Assembly (NCBI RefSeq): GCF_021261325.1
Contig: NZ_JAJSBI010000007.1
Span: 248,001-312,000, forward strand
Length of the DNA stretch: 64,000 nucleotides
Origin: Streptomyces guryensis
GTDB lineage: Bacteria > Actinomycetota > Actinomycetes > Streptomycetales > Streptomycetaceae
Direction of reading: 5' to 3'
Below, piece by piece: positions 34,778-43,415 of the stretch. The position numbers and the translations under genes were made by a program. The stretch's first letter is position 1; each line of letters starts with the position of its first letter. The notes below the pieces were generated by a model that searched no databases, had not been told where the DNA came from, and saw nothing but the letters and a program-made list of their open reading frames with translations.

Positions 34778-35794
34778 TTACTTCGGCCAGTGGGAGAACA
34801 GCGTGATCAGTCGTTCGACGAGCTCCTCGCGGATCACACGCCACTCCCGGTCTCCGGCGCGCCGCGCGGCGGAGGCGCGGTCGTACTCCGCCTGGCCGAC
34901 CTCGGGCAGACACGCGTACATCTGGAGCAGGGCCGACCCGTCGTCGGGGGGTGCCGAGTCGGTGTCCGCCGCCAGCAGGGCCCTGATGTCCTCGGCGGGC
35001 ATGGAGCCGTCGATTCCGGAGCCGGGGATGCTCTTGCTCATCTTCGGCAGGCCCCCGAGGCCCGGGATCATCTTGGTGTAGATGCCGGCCAGCCGGTCTG
35101 CGGGCAGACCCCAGCGTTCCGCCCCGCGCCGGGCGAGGGCGACGTACTTGTGCTCGTCGACGCCCAGGGACACCAGCACGTGCCGGCCTTCGCGCAGCAG
35201 GTGCACGAAGTCAGCAGCCATCAGCAACGTGGCCTGCTTCATGCCGTAGTTGAGGTGGTCGAAGACGCCGTGGTTGCGGTAGAGCCCGGCGAGGTCCTCC
35301 TCGGCCCACTGGAAGTCGTCGTCGTCCAGATGGCGCGAGAGCAGGAACGCGGTGGCCATGACATCGGTCTCGCCCTCCTGCCGACGCAGTACACCGCGCC
35401 CCGGGTCGAAGCCGAGCCCAAGCGCGAACTCCTCGTACTGGTCGGCCAGGCGGCGTACCGCGTCCAGCGGCGTGCGACGCGCGTTGTAGGAGTCGAGGTC
35501 GCCGAGCACGATCTGCACGTCGAGCCCGCACTGCTGGAGCTTGACCGCGCGCAGCAGCTGGAAGAGGGTGCCGGCGTGCGGCGGGCCGCCGAGCCCGACG
35601 CCAGTGGTGACGATCGCCGGCCGACCTTCAGAGACGGCGTCCGCGAACTCCCGCGCACCGGTGTGGCACACCCACTTCGTGTGCAGGTCGCCGGGGCTCA
35701 TCCCTGCGAGGGCGAAGTCGATGGTGCCGAGGCCAAGGTGCTCGTACTGGTGCTGGTCGATGACGCTCTCGTAGTACGCGGTGTCGAACTTCAT
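34778..35794 (-). CDS. Tryptophanyl-tRNA-synthetase-like class I enzyme
   Basis: The 338-residue protein has the class I synthetase Rossmann core. A divergent HIGH motif, PPHAG, is at 71-75 and a perfect KMSKS at 251-255, with context KMSKSIPGSG typical of TrpRS. The ATP-site aspartate/histidine segment LVSLGVDEHKYVALARR is present. It lacks an obvious separate anticodon-binding domain beyond a short helical C-terminus. It could adenylate or aminoacylate an amino acid for the pathway, or be a resistance TrpRS. The start overlaps the radical SAM stop (ATGA). It is conserved in class but not typical of housekeeping TrpRS. Confidence 0.8.
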   Translation of the reverse strand: MKFDTAYYESVIDQHQYEHLGLGTIDFALAGMSPGDLHTKWVCHTGAREFADAVSEGRPAIVTTGVGLGGPPHAGTLFQLLRAVKLQQCGLDVQIVLGDLDSYNARRTPLDAVRRLADQYEEFALGLGFDPGRGVLRRQEGETDVMATAFLLSRHLDDDDFQWAEEDLAGLYRNHGVFDHLNYGMKQATLLMAADFVHLLREGRHVLVSLGVDEHKYVALARRGAERWGLPADRLAGIYTKMIPGLGGLPKMSKSIPGSGIDGSMPAEDIRALLAADTDSAPPDDGSALLQMYACLPEVGQAEYDRASAARRAGDREWRVIREELVERLITLFSHWPK

Positions 35795-36687
35795 GCGATC
35801 CCCTCCAACTGAGGCTGCTCTCGTAGGGCGAAGGCCCGGCGGACCAGCGGCTCGAAGCCGTCGGCCAGCAGGTCCCCGATCACGGCGTTGCGGGGCGCGG
35901 CCACGCTGCCAAGGTCTGCGGTGACCGTTCCGTCGGCGAGGACCCAGACGCGGAACGGGTACGGGTCCTCGGGCGCCCGTGTGGGCTGGGCGAAGATCTC
36001 CACCGGGGCGACGGCGTCGCGCACCCCGTCCACGGCCCGGACGAAGTCATCCCGCTCGAAGCCGTAGAGCTCCGCCTTGCCCGCGCTGGCACGGCCGATG
36101 GGCCTGTACTGGGAGATCAGCCAGTACTCGACCTCCGTGCGGTCAGCGATGCCCGTGACGAACTCCGCGAGCCGCGGCAGCTCCCGCACGGACGCGGCCG
36201 TGGTGAACGTGTTGAAGGCGAGTCGGCGCCGGTCGGCGACGAGGAACTCGACGTTGGACCGGAACCGTTCGAAGTAGCCCTGCCCGCGGAACCAGTCGGC
36301 CGAGTCCGCCTCCGGACCGTCGATGGCCAGGGAGTAGAGGGTCACGTGGTCGCGCATCCCCGCGTAACGGTCGCTCAGGAGCAGCCCGTTGGTGTGCAGA
36401 TTGGTTTCGAAGCCGGCTTCCCGTGCGTGCCGGAGGGCGACCTCCAGGTGGTTGTCGTAGGGCATCACGGGGTCGCCGCCGGTGAACACGACCCGGTGGG
36501 CTTCGGACTCGGTGCGGACCTGGTCGATGACCCTCCGGACGGTGTCCGGGTCTGTCTTGACCCGGTTGCGCTCCCGGTAGCAGAACCGGCACACACCCGG
36601 TGAGGCGCTGGTCGGGGCCAGGTCCCAGGCGTTGCAGTCGGTGTTGAGGACCAGGTGAACGATCGCGAGTTCGTCGTGCGTCAGCAT
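35791..36687 (-). CDS. Radical SAM enzyme with CX14CX2C motif
   Basis: The 298-residue enzyme has cysteines at 18, 33 and 36 (DC, then VCRFCYRERNRVK), a CX14CX2C spacing. Most radical SAM proteins have CX3CX2C. CX14CX2C is reported for the Burkholderia multivorans QueE enzyme. The SAM-binding GGE-like stretch is FTGGDPVMP. There is no obvious second Fe-S domain. It likely catalyses a radical step such as ring contraction, epimerisation or dehydrogenation on a small substrate. RBS AAGGAG precedes ATG 36687. It overlaps its operon neighbours on both sides. Confidence 0.85.
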   Translation of the reverse strand: MLTHDELAIVHLVLNTDCNAWDLAPTSASPGVCRFCYRERNRVKTDPDTVRRVIDQVRTESEAHRVVFTGGDPVMPYDNHLEVALRHAREAGFETNLHTNGLLLSDRYAGMRDHVTLYSLAIDGPEADSADWFRGQGYFERFRSNVEFLVADRRRLAFNTFTTAASVRELPRLAEFVTGIADRTEVEYWLISQYRPIGRASAGKAELYGFERDDFVRAVDGVRDAVAPVEIFAQPTRAPEDPYPFRVWVLADGTVTADLGSVAAPRNAVIGDLLADGFEPLVRRAFALREQPQLEGIA

Positions 36688-37832
36688 GGGGCCTTCTCCT
36701 TGTTGCCAGGGCTGACCAGGAGGGCTGTCGGGGAGACGGGCCGCAGGAGCGAGCGGAGCTTGTCCGGGGCACCGCCGGTGAGGCGTACGAACTGCTGCAA
36801 CGTGTCCAGACCCGCGCCGGCGTCGATGATCGTGAGTGCCGTGTCGATGCCGGATTGGACGGTGGGCACCGCCTCGGACATCACCATGAGCAAAGCCGCG
36901 TTGAGGGCGACCGCGTTCCGCGCCTGACTGGTGTCATGGCCTGCCAGTACGCGTATCGCCGCGGCGACGTTCTCCCGAGGGTCCTCGTGCTGGGTGACGG
37001 ACATCAGGTCCTGCGGCATCGAGGACGCGCCCTTGCGCACCTCGTCGTTGAAGGTCAGGTCCTCGTCGCCGGCGTTGATGCGGCAGGCTCGCACGGTGCT
37101 TCCGGGGATCAGTTCGTCGACCTGGACCGCCTTGCCGAGGCTGGAGTTGATGACCGTCACGTCGGGCAGGCCGAGTCTGGAGAGCAGCCGGGCGGAAGCG
37201 CCGACCGCAGGGTGCGAAAGGCCGTACACGTAGGCGGAACAGGTGACCGGGCTGAGGAGGGCGGGGAACGCCAGGCTGAGGGCATGCACGGCCTGGAACC
37301 TGCCGCCGTAGCGACGGTCGAACTCGGGCACGCGGTTCTCGATGGAGAAGAACCCGAAGCCGGTCTGCGCCGTGATGTCGACCATCTCCTGGTGCGGCAC
37401 CATGTCGCTCGTCGCGCCCACGAGGTCGACGAAGTCGCGGGACCCGGTCTTCGACGACGCACTGCGCGATCCGAGCTTCGCGACGTGTGCTCCCCCTGTG
37501 GCCGCCACCAGCGCGGCGGCGGTACTGAGGTTGATCGTCTTGAACGTCTTCTTCCCACTGCCTGTGTAGCCGACGAACCGCATGCCTTCCGGCGGCTGAT
37601 GGAAGTCCCAGCCGCTTCGGTCCAGGGCTGTCGCGGCCTGGACAGCGGCCTCGACCTCCTCCAGCCGTGGCCCCCGCAGGAGCAGTCCCGTCAGGACGCT
37701 CCCCAGCATCACGTCGCGCGTGTGGCCCTCCGGTAAGGCGAGGATGCGCGTGATCCCGTCGTGGACGTCCTGGGGGGGAATGTCGGCAGGTGAGTTGATC
37801 TTGTGGGCCAGCAATGGCGTTGTGACCGCCAT
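36681..37832 (-). CDS. TrpD/nucleoside-phosphorylase-fold glycosyltransferase
   Basis: The 383-residue protein starts at ATG 37832, with GGAAGGAG 8 bp upstream; ATG 37853 also overlaps the previous stop. The core GSGKKTFKTINLSTAAALVAA and VAKLGSRSASSKTGSRDFVDLVG correspond to the phosphate/PRPP-binding glycine-rich loop of anthranilate phosphoribosyltransferase and thymidine phosphorylase (GTGGD.../KHGNR in true TrpD). The sequence differs enough that I would not call it TrpD. It may form or break an N-glycosidic bond between ribose phosphate and a base. Confidence 0.78.
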   Translation of the reverse strand: MAVTTPLLAHKINSPADIPPQDVHDGITRILALPEGHTRDVMLGSVLTGLLLRGPRLEEVEAAVQAATALDRSGWDFHQPPEGMRFVGYTGSGKKTFKTINLSTAAALVAATGGAHVAKLGSRSASSKTGSRDFVDLVGATSDMVPHQEMVDITAQTGFGFFSIENRVPEFDRRYGGRFQAVHALSLAFPALLSPVTCSAYVYGLSHPAVGASARLLSRLGLPDVTVINSSLGKAVQVDELIPGSTVRACRINAGDEDLTFNDEVRKGASSMPQDLMSVTQHEDPRENVAAAIRVLAGHDTSQARNAVALNAALLMVMSEAVPTVQSGIDTALTIIDAGAGLDTLQQFVRLTGGAPDKLRSLLRPVSPTALLVSPGNKEKAPC

Positions 37833-37849
37833 GGCGTGGGCTCCTTCCG

Positions 37850-38851
37850 TCACGTGTCGGATGTGAGCAGGACCTTGAAGGGGCGATGGCGGGCTTCGTT
37901 GTTCAGGGCCGCCAGTCCCTGCGGCAGTTCGCCGAGGGGAAATCGGTCTCGGGTCATGAGGGCGGCCCAGTCGCCGCCCTTGGCGATCACGTCGATGGCG
38001 TCTCGGAAGTCGTCATGGCCGTCCGCGCGGCAGTACGAGAAGGAGCCGCGCAGGGTGATCGAGCGACGGAAGACATCCCGCAGGGGGACCGAGAGAACGA
38101 CGCGGGGCGCGTAGGCGTTCTGGACGAGAACCGTTCCCCCGTCACGAACAGCCTTCAGCGCCTGGCGTATGGGGGCGTCGCTGTGACCAGACGCGGCGTC
38201 CACGACGGCGTCGCACGCCGGCAGCTCGGCAGAGTGGAGAATGATGTGCCGGTCGAGGACGTAGCGCAGTTGATGCGACCGTGAGGGCTCCCTGACCAGC
38301 ATGTGCACGTCCCACCCCGCCTCTGCCGCGCAGATGGCCGTGCACACCGCAAGGACGCCGCCCCCGATGATGCCGAGCCGCCCCATGGGCACTCGTAGCC
38401 CGCAGCGGACTCCGTGCAGGGCCACCGCCATCGGATCGGCGAGGGCTCCGTGCGCGGGATCGCGCAGGTGGCGAAGCGGGACGATGCTGTCGCGGGGCGC
38501 CCGCACGCAACCGGCGAGACCTCCGGGAAGATCCCACCCGATGCGCTGGAGTCGTGGGCAGAGGTGGACATGGCCGCGGTCGCAGTAGTGGCACGAGCGG
38601 CAGGAGACCAGCGGGTCGATTGCGACCCAGTCACCCGTCTCCGTGTCGACACCGACGATCTCGTGCCCGGGGTACCACGGTTCCGGCAATCGTCCTTGCC
38701 AAGGATGATTGAGCTTCGCGACGTCGCTTCCGCACAATCCTGTGAAGCGTGTCTCGACGAGCGTCGTGTCGGGTGCCGAGGACATGGAGACCGGAGCGGG
38801 GAGTCGGCAGAGGACTCCGTTCTCAACTGCCCACGCGTACGGGCCGGTCAT
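37850..38851 (-). CDS. Zinc-dependent MDR alcohol dehydrogenase
   Basis: The 333-residue protein starts at ATG 38851 in a 4-bp overlap with the HAD gene. The catalytic zinc ligand lies in FTGLCGSDVAKL, then PGHEIVG. The structural zinc cysteines are in CRSCHYCDRGHVHLC. The Rossmann segment is GRLGIIGGGVLAVCTAICAAEAGWDV. It oxidises a secondary alcohol of the intermediate with NAD(P)+. It is related to sorbitol/threonine dehydrogenases and to dehydrogenases in aminocyclitol clusters. Confidence 0.87.
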   Translation of the reverse strand: MTGPYAWAVENGVLCRLPAPVSMSSAPDTTLVETRFTGLCGSDVAKLNHPWQGRLPEPWYPGHEIVGVDTETGDWVAIDPLVSCRSCHYCDRGHVHLCPRLQRIGWDLPGGLAGCVRAPRDSIVPLRHLRDPAHGALADPMAVALHGVRCGLRVPMGRLGIIGGGVLAVCTAICAAEAGWDVHMLVREPSRSHQLRYVLDRHIILHSAELPACDAVVDAASGHSDAPIRQALKAVRDGGTVLVQNAYAPRVVLSVPLRDVFRRSITLRGSFSYCRADGHDDFRDAIDVIAKGGDWAALMTRDRFPLGELPQGLAALNNEARHRPFKVLLTSDT

Positions 38852-39657
38852 CGCTGCCCCCATCTGTCCAGCAAGGTGGGGAGAGCTTCCACGTCGGGTA
38901 TCGCCCTGCCGGACCAAGCGGTCTCGCCGAACGCGAGGCCACTCGGCCCGCCCCGACGCTCCACGCGCACGGCACGCATGCCGGCCCGCTCAGCGCCGGC
39001 AAGCTCGTCACCGCCGCCATCGCCGCAGTAGAGGGCCTGCTGCGGGGCAACACCGAGGTCTCGGAGGACCGTGCGGAAGAGCAGACGGTCGGGCTTCACC
39101 GCACCCGCCCGGCAGCTGAACACGACAGCGTCGAAGTGTGGCGCGAGGTCGCTTGCGCTCCACGCTTCGGCGATGTCCGGGGACGCGTCGCTGAGGACGG
39201 CCAGCCTGGCGCCACCGCGCCGAAGCTGCTCCAGCGCCCGCAGGAGAGAGGCATCGGCCTGGAGACGGACATGGGCGAGCCGGGCCAGGAGCACTTCCAG
39301 CTCATCCACACAGGCCGCAGAGGCATCGCAGCGGGCGACGAGGTGAACCGCCACCTCGGTGGTGGACTCCATCTGCCCGTCGTGCCTCGCCTGCCAACTG
39401 TCGGACAGCACCGACTCGGCGACCGCCGGGGATACGCGCAGGATCGCAGCGAACTGGGCAGCGGCAGCCCTCCGCTCGACCACACTCGGGGCTGCGACGA
39501 GCGTGCCGAATAGATCGAGTATCACTGCGGTCGGGCGTGGAGCCGGAGCAGCAGAACTCCGCTGGGGTGAAGGGCCAAGCAGTACGTCGCCCACTGGATG
39601 TGTGGCGGGCGCGGACAGACTCGTCGACAAGGAGGTGCTCGTCGGCGGATAGCGCAT
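38848..39657 (-). CDS. HAD-family phosphatase, first gene of the 9-gene operon
   Basis: The 269-residue HAD hydrolase starts at ATG 39657. The motif I nucleophile is in VILDLFGTLV (Asp near 48). Motif II is AVLSDAS, and the motif III/IV region is AVKPDRLLFRTVL...YCGDGGGDELAGA. It likely removes phosphate from a sugar-phosphate or nucleotide-like intermediate. It opens the operon, and the promoter must lie in the 39658-40240 interval. Confidence 0.85.
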   Translation of the reverse strand: MRYPPTSTSLSTSLSAPATHPVGDVLLGPSPQRSSAAPAPRPTAVILDLFGTLVAAPSVVERRAAAAQFAAILRVSPAVAESVLSDSWQARHDGQMESTTEVAVHLVARCDASAACVDELEVLLARLAHVRLQADASLLRALEQLRRGGARLAVLSDASPDIAEAWSASDLAPHFDAVVFSCRAGAVKPDRLLFRTVLRDLGVAPQQALYCGDGGGDELAGAERAGMRAVRVERRGGPSGLAFGETAWSGRAIPDVEALPTLLDRWGQR

Positions 39658-39831
39658 GGTGAGGCTCCATCGGTAGATCGGTGATCTCGTGCAGAACCGA
39701 ACTCTCCGGCTGGCTGGGCTGCGGCCAGATGACGCCTTCTCGGGCGTCTGACAGACGAGGAAGGAGGAATTGACTGCCACCAGGTCGAGGCCGCGCTGAG
39801 CCGCCAGGGCCCGGTGAAGCCGTCGGCGCGC

Positions 39832-40029
39832 TCATAGCCGCAGCCCCGACAACAAGCCGGCGACCGACGCCGTGACGTCCTTCACGAACGGGCCGACGCT
39901 GTGGGTCCCGGCGAGATACAGACCGAAAACCGCGCACACAACGGCGTGACCCGCCTTGAGCCCACCTCCGCGGCACAAGAAGACGATCACGATGCCGAGG
40001 AGCAGCAGGACAGCAACATCGACAGCCAC
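39832..40029 (-). CDS. 65-residue single- or double-spanning membrane protein
   Basis: It starts with GTG 40029, with GGAAGGGG 8 bp upstream. The sequence AVDVAVLLLLGIVIVFLCRG is followed by GLKAGHAVVCAVFGLYLAGT and a short polar stretch. Small proteins with this shape recur on Streptomyces integrative elements. It sits between the operon's first gene and the divergent XRE/P-loop gene. Confidence 0.6.
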   Translation of the reverse strand: MAVDVAVLLLLGIVIVFLCRGGGLKAGHAVVCAVFGLYLAGTHSVGPFVKDVTASVAGLLSGLRL

Positions 40030-40242
40030 TGCGGAAGCCCCTTCCGATCTCGGACGATTACTGGAGACCGAGGCGGGTACTGGGACGACCGCGTCGGTGT
40101 GACCATGACAGCGGCTCGGAGCTGTGCGGAGTATCACAAGCCATTCCTGAAGCTGCTCATCAGCAGCTCATGGCCGGTTGGTCTGACTTTTCAACATCCG
40201 CTTACACACGGGTTCATGACAGGCAGACTTAGGCTCCGGATC

Positions 40243-41283
40243 ATGACCAGGGATGGGCAGGCGGTAGGCGCGGTGGGTAAGAGTCGCCCCGGGTGGCGTC
40301 CGGACAAGTTGAGACAGCAACGCGAAGCTCACGGTCTGACGCTCGAAGGCGCGGGCGAGCAGGTGCGCGAGGTGGCCCGGGCCGCGGGGCTCACGGTGCC
40401 GGCCGCCAACTTTCAGACGCTGTGGCAGCACGAGCAGGGTGAGGTCTATCCCGGGCCGCACTACCGTCGCGCGTATTGCCTTCTGTACCGCGCGACCGAG
40501 CCCGAGCTCGGCTTTCGCAACGCTCTGCCCGACGAGGCCACGAAGCTCAAGTTCACCGCGTCGAGCGAACCGCAGAACGGCGCCCACGTCCTGGCCGTGG
40601 AACGGGCGTTGCACCAGCTGGCACCGAGCGCGGAGGACGCCGACGGCCAGGGTGTCCAGCAGCGGATCCTCGATGCCTGGAAACGGCGTCACACCGGCGG
40701 TGATCCGAACCGGCCGACGCTGATGATGGTCGGCGGCTACGCGGGCAGCGGGAAGTCGGAATTCGCCCGCTTCGTATCGCAACTCACTGGATGGCCCGTC
40801 CTCGACAAGGACCCGATCACGCGCCCGCTCGTCGAGCGCCTCCTCGTCGAGATGGGCAGCGAGCCCAACGACCGGCACACCGACCTCTACCGGGAGAAGG
40901 TCCGCCCGCTGGAGTACCAGTGCCTGCTGGAGACCGCGTACGCGAACGTCGACTGCGCGATCAGCACCGTCCTCTCCGCGCCCTTCATCGCCGAGACCAC
41001 AGACCCTCGGTGGATGCGGCGCCTGATCAACCGCTGCGAAGCGCGTGGCGTCACCGTCGCTGTCGTCTGGATTCAGTGCGACCTCGACACGATGCACGAG
41101 TACATCAGCTTCCGGTCCGCCGCCCGCGACAGCTGGAAACTCCAGAACTGGGACACGTACGCCAGTGGGATCGATCTCGAACTGCGGCCCGTCGTGCCGC
41201 ACTTGGTTGTCGACAACCGTCTCGGCTCCGCGATATCGCTCACGGACCAGGTGCGCCAGGTCTTCGGGACGGTGTTCCAGTGA
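40243..41283 (+). CDS. XRE-type HTH fused to P-loop kinase (zeta-toxin-like)
   Basis: The 346-residue protein has an N-terminal helix-turn-helix-like region (DKLRQQREAHGLTLEGAGEQV...LWQHEQGEVYPG). A P-loop kinase domain follows, with VGGYAGSGKSEFARFVSQLTG and LDKDPITRPLVERLL. The C-terminal part WIQCDLDTMHEYISFRSAARDSWK recalls zeta-type/AAA_33 kinases. The ATG at 40243 has no strong RBS. It is divergent from the metabolic operon. It may regulate the operon and phosphorylate a small molecule. Confidence 0.72.
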   Translation: MTRDGQAVGAVGKSRPGWRPDKLRQQREAHGLTLEGAGEQVREVARAAGLTVPAANFQTLWQHEQGEVYPGPHYRRAYCLLYRATEPELGFRNALPDEATKLKFTASSEPQNGAHVLAVERALHQLAPSAEDADGQGVQQRILDAWKRRHTGGDPNRPTLMMVGGYAGSGKSEFARFVSQLTGWPVLDKDPITRPLVERLLVEMGSEPNDRHTDLYREKVRPLEYQCLLETAYANVDCAISTVLSAPFIAETTDPRWMRRLINRCEARGVTVAVVWIQCDLDTMHEYISFRSAARDSWKLQNWDTYASGIDLELRPVVPHLVVDNRLGSAISLTDQVRQVFGTVFQ

Positions 41284-41840
41284 GGCAGGGCATCCTGCTG
41301 TACGGGCCGCCGGCGGCGGGCAAGGACACGATCACGGCGGCGCTCACCGAACTCGACGCGCGGTACGTGCTGTTCACCCGGCTGAAGATCGGGACCGGGA
41401 AGACCAAGGGCTACCGGATGGGTACGCCAGAGCAGCTGACCGCCCTAGAGGCACGCGGCGATGTCATCTACCGCAACGACCGGTACGGCAACATCTACGT
41501 CGTCGACCGCCCCGGCCTCGACCAGGCCATGGAGGGCGGCAAGACCCCAGTCGTCCACCTCGGCCAGCTGGCGGGGATGGAGCAGGTAACCGCTCTTTAC
41601 CCGGCGCGCTGGGTGCGCGTTCTGCTGTGGTGCTCGAAGGAGACCACCGCTCGACGCTCACCACAGCGCGGGGACACCGACACGGCGGCCCGGCTGGCCG
41701 CCTGGGACGCCACTCAGGCCGATCTTGCGGCTCACCCACGGGCCCAGTGGGAACTGCGCGTGGACACGGACGCCACGGCACCCCATGAGACCGCACAGAG
41801 GATCGACGACATCGTCCGCACCACGCCACCACGCTCCTGA
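41280..41840 (+). CDS. Guanylate-kinase-like P-loop protein
   Basis: The 186-residue protein starts with GTG 41280 and overlaps the previous stop (GTGA). The P-loop ILLYGPPAAGKDTITAALTEL is followed by FTRLKIGTGKTKGYRMG, as in guanylate-kinase-like folds. It is translationally coupled to the XRE-kinase gene, so the two probably act together. The substrate is unknown. Confidence 0.72.
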   Translation: MRQGILLYGPPAAGKDTITAALTELDARYVLFTRLKIGTGKTKGYRMGTPEQLTALEARGDVIYRNDRYGNIYVVDRPGLDQAMEGGKTPVVHLGQLAGMEQVTALYPARWVRVLLWCSKETTARRSPQRGDTDTAARLAAWDATQADLAAHPRAQWELRVDTDATAPHETAQRIDDIVRTTPPRS

Positions 41841-41877
41841 CGGCCAGGACGTCAGCGCCCCAGCGGATGCGACCTGC

Positions 41878-42735
41878 TCAACTCGGGTTGTCCGGGTCCC
41901 GCTCAAGACGCAGAGCTTCCAGGGCCTCAGCGATAGACAGCCGCTCGTCTCTGTTCCCGTCCCACTGGGCAAGCGTCGCGGCAGCCGCGTGCATAAGGGA
42001 GTCCGGCAACCCGGCGTCGGAGAGGAGGGCCGCCGCGTCCTCAAGCTCTGGGCCCCAACGCCAGGCGCGGGCAGCGGTCTTGGGGATGTAGTCGGTCTCC
42101 ACGAGGTAGCTACGGGTGCGCTTGGCCGCGATCACCAGCAGCTCGTCCGCAACCCCGTACGTGTCCGCCGCGCCGTAGGCCACGGCAGCCAGCACCCGGG
42201 AGACCTTCTGGTAGCTGGAGTACGCGAGCTTGAGTGCGGAGGCTTTGCCGATGCTGTCGCCCAGGACGTGGGTCCGCACATCGGTGCCGGCGAAAAGTTC
42301 GGCGATCCGGTCGGCCTGCTCGACGGCGCCGGAAAGGTAGAGCGTCGGGGACATGCCGCCCGCCGGAGGCGATCCGACCACCGCTGCATCGATGACCGGC
42401 ATTGGGGCCAGGCGGTCGGCGATACTCACCACGCGCGACGGCGAGACGGCATTCGCGTCGACATAGATCGTGCCCGCTTCGGACATGCCGAGCTCGGCTA
42501 CCTGGCCGGCGGTCTCCTCCGCTGCGGCGGGAGGGCATAGAGAGAGCAGCACATCGGAGCGAGAGACAAGCTCAGGCAGCGCTGCGGCTTCGAGGCCCGC
42601 GCGCTCGGCCCGGCGGCGGGTTGTGTCGCTGCGTCCGTCGGGGCACCACAGCACGATGTGGCCTCTCGCGCGCAGCTGGGCGCCGAAGGCGGAGCCCATA
42701 CTGCCGGGGTGCAACAGCCCAATGGTGCTCGTCAT
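41878..42735 (-). CDS. NAD(P)-binding 6-phosphogluconate-dehydrogenase-like protein
   Basis: The 285-residue protein has an N-terminal Rossmann motif, IGLLHPGSMGSAFGAQLRARG, and the beta-hydroxyacid-dehydrogenase pattern VDANAVSPSR and GASALKLAYSSYQK, with the family's substrate-lysine region. The C-terminal helical domain resembles DUF1932. It should reduce or oxidise a hydroxyacid or imine. It is translationally coupled (ATGA) to the upstream HAD gene. Confidence 0.85.
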   Translation of the reverse strand: MTSTIGLLHPGSMGSAFGAQLRARGHIVLWCPDGRSDTTRRRAERAGLEAAALPELVSRSDVLLSLCPPAAAEETAGQVAELGMSEAGTIYVDANAVSPSRVVSIADRLAPMPVIDAAVVGSPPAGGMSPTLYLSGAVEQADRIAELFAGTDVRTHVLGDSIGKASALKLAYSSYQKVSRVLAAVAYGAADTYGVADELLVIAAKRTRSYLVETDYIPKTAARAWRWGPELEDAAALLSDAGLPDSLMHAAAATLAQWDGNRDERLSIAEALEALRLERDPDNPS

Positions 42736-43415
42736 GCCGCGGTCCTTGTGTAGTCGACGGAGTGCAAAAGCAGCAGGTCGATGGCGGCGCGTGCATGCGG
42801 CACCACGTGGTCCGGCCCGGGATCGTCCGGCGGCCAGGAACGGCCGTTGCCGATCCAGATGGTGCGCAGTCCTGCGGAGCGTCCGCCGCCGATGTCGTTG
42901 ACCGGGTTGTCCCCGACCATCCAGCCACTGTCGCCCAGCACGGTGCCGCAGCGGGCCGCCGCCAGGGCGAAGTGCCGGGTCTGCGGCTTGCGCGCGTCAG
43001 CCTCCTCTGAGACGAAGACGCCGTCCACGCGCTCGGAGATACCGGTGGCCCGCAGCTTGGCCCGCTGGATATCCGCCGCACCGTTGGTCGCCACCCCCAC
43101 CCGCCAGCCGGCCGCACGCAACTCCTCCAAGCCGTTGAGGACCCCGGCCTGGCACGACACCAAGGCAGCGATGTCCGTGCAGTACGTGTGCCACAACTCC
43201 GCAGTCGACACGGGCAGTCGGTACTGGGTGCGGATCGCCTCAAAAGTGGATGGGTAGGCCCGCTCGGCCACCATGTCTAGGACGTTCGCCTGATCTTCGT
43301 CCTCCAGGCCGTACTGGGCGGTGAACCCTGCGGCCCAGCCGGCGAGCGTTCCCCGCCGGTCCACGAGGGTGTTGTCGAGGTCGAAGAGAACCAGAGGCGG
43401 CTGCACATCCCGCAC
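42732..43415 (-). CDS. HAD-superfamily phosphatase
   Basis: The 227-residue HAD hydrolase has motif I VLFDLDNTLVDRRG (Asp near 12), motif II VGVATNG, motif III ARKPQTRHF and motif IV WMVGDNPVNDIGGG. It has a helical cap. It probably dephosphorylates a small molecule. It is first of a two-gene unit with the NAD-binding protein and is convergent with the kinase pair. Confidence 0.88.
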   Translation of the reverse strand: MRDVQPPLVLFDLDNTLVDRRGTLAGWAAGFTAQYGLEDEDQANVLDMVAERAYPSTFEAIRTQYRLPVSTAELWHTYCTDIAALVSCQAGVLNGLEELRAAGWRVGVATNGAADIQRAKLRATGISERVDGVFVSEEADARKPQTRHFALAAARCGTVLGDSGWMVGDNPVNDIGGGRSAGLRTIWIGNGRSWPPDDPGPDHVVPHARAAIDLLLLHSVDYTRTAA

